This document shows positions 6,952-10,071 of a DNA stretch of 10,071 bases, piece by piece (position 1 is the stretch's first letter; each line of letters starts with the position of its first letter). The notes below the pieces were generated by a model. It ran no database searches, was not told the origin of the DNA, and saw only the letters and a program-made list of their open reading frames with translations. This DNA comes from Planctomycetota bacterium. Its GTDB lineage: Bacteria > Planctomycetota > Phycisphaerae > UBA1845. The position numbers and the translations under genes are program-made. The stretch is taken from NCBI GenBank assembly GCA_022566435.1, contig JADFIX010000065.1, positions 1 to 10,071 on the forward strand. The letters are read 5' to 3'.

Positions 6952-7024
6952 AGCGGGGCCGTACGTGGCCGTTCAAGAAGTCGGAAAACAGGCAGAAATC
7001 GCCTTGCTTTCCTCGACGAGTTGA
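6926..7024 (+). CDS. Possible small protein (32 aa) between ATPase and integrase
   Basis: The frame from GTG 6926 overlaps the end of the DUF3987 gene by 26 nt and encodes a protein opening KLAFNCDKAGPYVAVQEVG. GGGAAGG lies about 5 nt upstream as a possible ribosome binding site. Composition is protein-like (alternating hydrophobic and charged residues, one Cys). It matches no family I recognise. The overlap pattern imitates the coupled genes before it, which favours translation, but at this length chance is a real alternative. Confidence 0.33.
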   Translation: MKLAFNCDKAGPYVAVQEVGKQAEIALLSSTS

Positions 7025-7072
7025 GGCTCCATGGGGGTATCCCGAGATCGGGCTCGGGGCGGATGTTAACCG

Positions 7073-8563
7073 ATGGGAATGCTCTACAGAAAACAATACA
7101 CGATGCCGATCCCGCCCGGTGCGACGGTCACCGAGCGAGACGGAAAACGTGTCGCCCGCTGGCGGCTACGGAACGGTCAACTGCGGACAGCTGTAGTCGT
7201 AGATTGTCAAGACGGCAGGATTCGCGTACGCGGTCAGTCACGGTTTTACATGGCCCGTTTCCGCGACGGCAACGGTGAGATCGTCGAGGTCGCGACGGAA
7301 TGCAAAGATAAAATCGCAGCGCGGGCCGTGTTGACGAAGCTCGAGCGTCAAGCCGAATTGATCCGGGCTGGCGTGATGACTGAGGCCGAGGGAGACGCCG
7401 CTGGCCACGCAAGTCTGTCGTTGTCGCAGCACCTGGACGCCTACGAAAGACACCTCACGGCAAAGAGCGGCAGTCCACGTCGAATAACGATGCTACGCCG
7501 TCGAATCGAGCGGCTGGGCCGTGAGTGCCGTTTCAGCAAACTCAACAAGATGGCGGCCGGCCCTTTTGAATCGTGGCTCGTCGCGCAAGCCGAGGCCGGC
7601 ATGTCAGCGGCGACCCGCAACGGCTACCGGGAGTCCGCCGTCTGTTTTGCGAACTGGTGCCGACGCACGCATCGCCTGACACGAAATCCTTTTGCCGACG
7701 TGCCGCGGGCCGATCAGAACGTCGATCGGCCGCACCAACGGCGGGCACTGACGGAGGTGGAGATGATGTGTCTTCTGAAGGTCGCCCGATTGCGACCGCT
7801 GGCGGAATACGGCCGTCAGGTCATTCATAGCGAATCCGGCGGCAAGCGGTCGCCTCGAAGCCGCGCCACCTGGAGACGCGAGCCACTGACCTTCGAGAAC
7901 ATCGACGATGCCGTAGAGCGGGCACGTGAGGCGCTTAAAGACAATCCCGTGTTCCTCGGGCAGCTCGAACGAACCGGGCGCGAGCGAGCGTTGGTCTACA
8001 AGACGCTTGTGCTGACCGGATTACGTAAGGGTGAACTCGCATCTCTTACCGTCGGACAACTCGAGTTCGATGGCCCAGTCGCCTACGCCGTTCTGGACCC
8101 GGCCCATGAAAAGAACCGTAAAGGGGCCAGCATCCCGTTGAGAGCCGACCTCGCCGCTGAGTTGTCGTCGCGGCTGACGGAGCAGCTCGACGAGGCCAGA
8201 GAGGAGGCCCGCAAGAATGGCAAAGCGATCCCGGCGCGCCTACCGGCCTCCACCCCCCTGATCTACGTTCCATCCGGACTGGCGCGTATTCTGAATCGAG
8301 ACCTGGCCGCGGCGGACATACCCAAGCGCGATGAGCGTAATCGTGTTGTGGACGTTCATGCCATGAGGGTCACCTTCGGCACGCACCTTTGCGCTGCAGG
8401 CGTGCCTCTACGCACGGCACAAGCGGCGATGCGGCACTCCAAGCCGGAGTTGACCGCGAACATCTACACCGATCCGAAGCTCCTCGATGTGGCCGGCGCC
8501 ATTAACGCCCTGCCCAGTCTGGCATGTCCGACCGACGCCGACGCGAGCGCTGTCGGGGCCTGA
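7073..8563 (+). CDS. Tyrosine recombinase / integrase
   Basis: A 496-aa site-specific integrase that would recombine the element's att site with a host tRNA-Gly gene. All catalytic residues are visible: R318 in TGLRKGE, the beta-hairpin Lys in EKNRKG (K347 or K350), H429 and R432 in HAMR, H455 in MRHS, and nucleophile Y465 in NIYTD. The N-terminus (about 8-100: YTMPIPPGATVTERDGKRVA) is the arm-type DNA-binding style found in many planctomycete integrases, followed by a SAM-like core-binding domain (about 115-210). A charged insert at about 245-300 precedes the first catalytic Arg. I use ATG 7073, with GGGGCGGA about 8 nt upstream; ATG 7079 is nearly as good. The gene is 121 nt after the ATPase, so it may have its own promoter. 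Its stop codon lies inside a 13-bp inverted repeat, and its probable target site lies 280 nt downstream. Confidence 0.93.
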   Translation: MGMLYRKQYTMPIPPGATVTERDGKRVARWRLRNGQLRTAVVVDCQDGRIRVRGQSRFYMARFRDGNGEIVEVATECKDKIAARAVLTKLERQAELIRAGVMTEAEGDAAGHASLSLSQHLDAYERHLTAKSGSPRRITMLRRRIERLGRECRFSKLNKMAAGPFESWLVAQAEAGMSAATRNGYRESAVCFANWCRRTHRLTRNPFADVPRADQNVDRPHQRRALTEVEMMCLLKVARLRPLAEYGRQVIHSESGGKRSPRSRATWRREPLTFENIDDAVERAREALKDNPVFLGQLERTGRERALVYKTLVLTGLRKGELASLTVGQLEFDGPVAYAVLDPAHEKNRKGASIPLRADLAAELSSRLTEQLDEAREEARKNGKAIPARLPASTPLIYVPSGLARILNRDLAAADIPKRDERNRVVDVHAMRVTFGTHLCAAGVPLRTAQAAMRHSKPELTANIYTDPKLLDVAGAINALPSLACPTDADASAVGA

Positions 8564-8643
8564 TCCCGCGCGCGCCAACTCACGTCCTCGCCGACTACGA
8601 ACATACGAAGGGCCTCGATCGGGTCCGCGCCGCGCGCGGGATC
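8562..8643. repeat. Perfect 13-bp inverted repeat straddling the integrase stop codon
   Basis: GATCCCGCGCGCG (8562-8574) and CGCGCGCGGGATC (8631-8643) are perfect complements separated by 56 nt. The left arm starts within the TGA stop of the integrase. No T-run follows on either strand. It may stabilise or end the integrase message through a GC-rich stem, or be a recombination-protein site; its place between integrase and att suggests part of the recombination locus. Confidence 0.55.
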
Positions 8644-8672
8644 GTAGCACGTCGCCACGCTCGGACGAGTTT

Positions 8673-8693
8673 ACCTTGCACTAAACCTTGCAC
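8673..8693 (+). repeat. Left arm-type repeat pair (ACCTTGCAC x2, 12-bp spacing)
   Basis: ACCTTGCAC occurs exactly at 8673-8681 and again at 8685-8693. A matching pair with the same 12-bp spacing and orientation lies on the other side of the tRNA-like core (8947-8967). This is how arm-binding sites of tyrosine integrases are laid out, so these are proposed Int arm sites. Confidence 0.55.
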
Positions 8694-8845
8694 GTATGCG
8701 CGCCCATTGCCGTCAATTCTAGTCACTTGCTGGCAAAGCGAACGGTGATTTGGAGTGGCGAGCGAGCCGAGACGAGGTCGTTGGAACTAGCGCCCGTGTC
8801 AAGAGTTAGGCGCCGTTGTCGCCCGTGGGCAACGCCGGTCAAGAA

Positions 8846-8891
8846 AGCGGGTGATGGGATTTGAACCCACGACAGCCACGTTGGCAACGTG
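8846..8891 (-). other. att core: 3' half of a tRNA-Gly(GCC) gene, 5' half missing
   Basis: Read on the minus strand, this is a canonical tRNA 3' half. It has anticodon loop TTGCCAA (anticodon GCC), stem strand CGTGG, a 5-nt variable loop CTGTC, a T-arm with loop TTCAAAT and a 5-bp stem, acceptor strand CACCCGC, and discriminator T. The acceptor strand is what bacterial tRNA-Gly uses opposite GCGGGTG. Upstream of the anticodon arm no D-arm or GCGGGTG strand exists, and the first anticodon-stem pair is already broken (8892), so tRNA identity ends at 8891. A tRNA 3' half starting at the anticodon arm, next to an integrase, is the standard attachment-site design in which integration rebuilds the host tRNA. 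The core CACGTTG/CAACGTG (8877-8891) would be the crossover region. No CCA is encoded. Confidence 0.75.
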
Positions 8892-8914
8892 CGGGCGGTG
8901 GGTTCTAAATCACC
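8850..8914. repeat. Large imperfect palindrome centred on the anticodon loop of the att core
   Basis: The inner arms CACGTTG/CAACGTG (8877-8891) and the outer arms AACCCAC (8864-8870) with GTGGGTT (8898-8904) share the same centre, position 8884. Further out, ATTT/AAAT and GGTGAT (8850-8855)/ATCACC (8909-8914) continue the symmetry with a small offset. The T-arm of the tRNA thus has an inverted partial copy on the non-tRNA side, GTGGGTTCTAAATCACC (8898-8914). Confidence 0.65.
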
Positions 8915-8946
8915 ATGTGGCAAAGAGTTACGGCGCGTTCCGCCTG

Positions 8947-8967
8947 ACCTTGCACTTCTCCTTGCGT
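8947..8967 (+). repeat. Right arm-type repeat pair (ACCTTGCAC and TCCTTGCGT, 12-bp spacing)
   Basis: ACCTTGCAC is at 8947-8955 and the degenerate copy TCCTTGCGT at 8959-8967. Spacing and direction match the left pair at 8673-8693. Other local repeats also bracket the core: AAGAGTTA at 8801-8808 and 8923-8930, and TGGCAAAG at 8731-8738 and 8918-8925. Confidence 0.5.
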
Positions 8968-9312
8968 TGCCGCGGCTAAAGGTGTTCGGCTCGTCAGGGA
9001 GCCTTGAAGCGGTTGGTTTCGGTGTTCGATTTCGGGTCGCGTCGTGATCCAACGCTTGGCCGCTGGAGCAAGTTTCGGGACGCACAATCTCCTTTGTGTG
9101 CCCCTATATATCATCGGTACGGCGGCAGTACAAGCTTCATTTTTGGGTTGGATTGCTGGGCGGGATTTCGGAAATCAGCCAGCGGGGCCCGCGGCCGGCT
9201 ACGCGATAATCGCGTTTATCACGTAGAGGATTTAGCACGTTTTGAGGGGTAGTACAAGCCCATCGGCTGGCTTGGCCCGATGGAGGCCGGCCATTAAGAC
9301 CGTAAAAGGAAC
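8968..9312. other. Intergenic region between att site and Cys-rich gene
   Basis: No convincing gene lies here. Short frames on both strands lack motifs and ribosome binding sites. The stretch has a small palindrome CGCGAT-A-ATCGCG at about 9202-9214 and a hairpin at 9260-9283. It probably contains the 3' untranslated part of the minus-strand Cys-rich gene. Confidence 0.5.
9260..9283 (-). terminator. Hairpin downstream of the Cys-rich gene, possible terminator
   Basis: CCATCGG (9260-9266) and CCGATGG (9277-9283) form a perfect 7-bp stem with a 10-nt loop, 30 nt beyond the stop of the minus-strand gene. The minus strand after it has no U-run, so termination without a U-tract, or a simple 3' stabilising hairpin, is the most that can be claimed. 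Confidence 0.35.
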
Positions 9313-10071
9313 CTAGTCGCACGGGTTGGGCGAACAATCCTCGTTTGGCAACCAGAATATCCCGTTGGCGTTGAGGCATTGGTCCTCGGTCAAGTCCGAA
9401 CAGGTGTTGTTTATGAAGCAACACGCCCCGAAGGTCGGGCATTGGGAGCAATCCTGGTCAAACAGCCATAAGAAGGAGCCCGGCAAGCCGACGCAGATAT
9501 TCTCTGTTACATCTGGTGCACAGAAGTTCGCAAGGAAGCAACATGCACCGAAATTGGGACAAGCGGAACAGGGCTGGTCGAAGAGCCAGAGAATGGAATC
9601 TGGCTCATCTATGCAATCATCCTCCGTTGTGCTGCTGCAGGAATTGTCCAGAGAACAGCATGCACCGGTGCATTCACCGCTGTACTCGCAGCAACCGCCA
9701 TTGCACTCGTTTGCCGTGCACGGGTCATTGTCGTCACACTGGCCGTTAGACGTGCACTCGGGGGTGTACTCGCAGCAGCCGTTGTCGCATGCATTTGCTG
9801 TGCACGGGTCATTGTCGTCACACTGGCCGTTCGACGTGCACTCGGGGGTGTAGTTGCAGCAGCCGTTGTCGCATGCGTTTGCTGTGCACGGGTCATTGTC
9901 GTCACACTGGCCGTTCGATGTGCACTCAGCACAGTCTTCGACACAATTGCCGCAGGTCTCCCCCGATTCACACTCGTTGTTACCACAACAGAGCGTCATC
10001 GGCGTGTTTACGCAGCAACCGCCGTCACACTCGTCCGTCGTGCAATTATCGCCGTCATCGCACTGAGTATT
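9313..10071 (-). CDS. Cys-rich repeat protein, C-terminal part (N-terminus outside the window)
   Basis: The frame stays open to the right edge, so at least 252 residues of a longer protein are present; the ATG at 9997-9999 is internal. Read from its N-terminal side, the protein has a CDDGDNC unit and then CGNNECESGETCGNCVEDC, the CGNGxCExGExCxxCxxDC pattern common in bacterial secreted proteins. Next come three 28-aa repeats of the ECTSNGQCDDNDPCTAN type. Last are three 38-40-aa repeats that each begin GACC and contain LWLFDQ or FWLPNE near their ends. The paired cysteines point to disulfide-bonded, exported surface domains. GACC repeats of this style are frequent in Planctomycetota, by my recollection. 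No PEP-CTERM or membrane anchor ends the protein; it finishes CSPNPCD. Codon style and function are unlike the mobile genes to its left, so it is probably host DNA or cargo. Confidence 0.8.
   Translation of the reverse strand, partial: NTQCDDGDNCTTDECDGGCCVNTPMTLCCGNNECESGETCGNCVEDCAECTSNGQCDDNDPCTANACDNGCCNYTPECTSNGQCDDNDPCTANACDNGCCEYTPECTSNGQCDDNDPCTANECNGGCCEYSGECTGACCSLDNSCSSTTEDDCIDEPDSILWLFDQPCSACPNFGACCFLANFCAPDVTENICVGLPGSFLWLFDQDCSQCPTFGACCFINNTCSDLTEDQCLNANGIFWLPNEDCSPNPCD
9676..9927 (-). repeat. Three tandem 84-bp repeats
   Basis: Copies lie at 9844-9927, 9760-9843 and 9676-9759, each coding 28 residues (ECTSNGQCDDNDPC core). The first two differ by very few bases, and the third differs mainly near its end (ANECNGGCCEYSG). 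Near-identity at DNA level suggests recent duplication or ongoing homogenisation. Confidence 0.85.

Larger units (their letters stand above)
2784..8967 (+). mobile_element. Integrative element with primase, DUF3987 ATPase, HTH/excisionase and integrase; limits uncertain
   Basis: A block of plus-strand genes reads unknown protein, AlpA-like HTH, AEP primase, DUF3987 ATPase, tyrosine integrase, and then a tRNA-Gly-derived attachment site. This is the recognised layout of small integrative elements that carry their own replication functions. The right end is placed at the last arm-type repeat next to the att site. The left end is only the start of the 337-aa gene, because no matching second att copy is visible; the true limit may lie in 1365-2783 or outside the window. 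There are no conjugation, relaxase, capsid or terminase genes, so spread would need help from another element, or the rest of the element is outside the window. Confidence 0.6.

Noticed and set aside
6800..7096. Minus-strand frame with a run of histidines
   Set aside because: The His run is the complement of the GGTGAT microsatellite inside the DUF3987 gene.
8846..8920. Complete tRNA-Gly gene on the minus strand
   Set aside because: The 5' acceptor strand GCGGGTG and the D-arm are absent, and the region where they should lie forms the inverted T-arm copy instead.
9326..9853. Plus-strand frame of 175 codons over the Cys-rich gene
   Set aside because: Antisense of the 84-bp and GACC repeats; its His/Ser-rich repeats are only a by-product of the Cys/Asp codons on the true strand.
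1..10071. CRISPR array, toxin-antitoxin or restriction system
   Set aside because: No regularly spaced repeats with unique spacers are present. The only periodic repeat is the coding 84-bp one, and no gene shows nuclease, methylase or toxin motifs.

Overview
The window looks like a piece of a Planctomycetota genome, probably Phycisphaerae-like, that carries an integrative mobile element. This placement is inference from protein style. The long tyrosine integrase with its YTxPIPxGA-type N-terminus resembles integrases common in that phylum, as does the DUF3987 protein with a PFRPFPVDALP opening. The Cys-rich GACC-repeat secreted protein also fits. There is no rRNA or other marker gene here to prove the taxonomy.

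Left part (1-1364, minus strand): two genes of an ABC importer of the sulfonate/nitrate/taurine class. They are a lipoprotein substrate-binding protein and, overlapping it by ATGA, the N-terminal half of the ATPase, which appears frameshifted near position 66-69. From 1365 to 2783 there is about 1.4 kb with no convincing gene, only hairpins, a possible terminator and a 9-bp motif repeated three times.

Centre (2784-8563, plus strand): a gene set typical of an integrative element. It holds an unrecognised 337-aa protein, a structured leader, an AlpA/excisionase-like HTH protein, an archaeo-eukaryotic-type primase (AEP), a DUF3987 P-loop ATPase, a possible 32-aa ORF, and a complete tyrosine integrase. 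The HTH, primase and ATPase genes overlap by 1-4 nt, so they very probably form one translationally coupled operon. The likely logic is that the HTH protein controls excision or transcription, the primase and ATPase replicate the excised form, and the integrase inserts it.

Right part (8562-9312): a dense recombination locus. It includes a 13-bp inverted repeat at the integrase stop and the 3' half (46 nt) of a tRNA-Gly(GCC) gene on the minus strand with no 5' half. That half-tRNA sits at the centre of a larger imperfect palindrome, and paired ACCTTGCAC repeats with 12-bp spacing lie on both sides. The arrangement looks like an attP site with both arms. No second copy of the tRNA segment was found in the window, so the outer limits of the element are unknown.

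Far right (9313-10071, minus strand): the C-terminal part of a Cys-rich repeat protein. It has three near-identical 28-aa repeats followed by three 38-40-aa GACC repeats, and it is cut by the window edge at its N-terminus.
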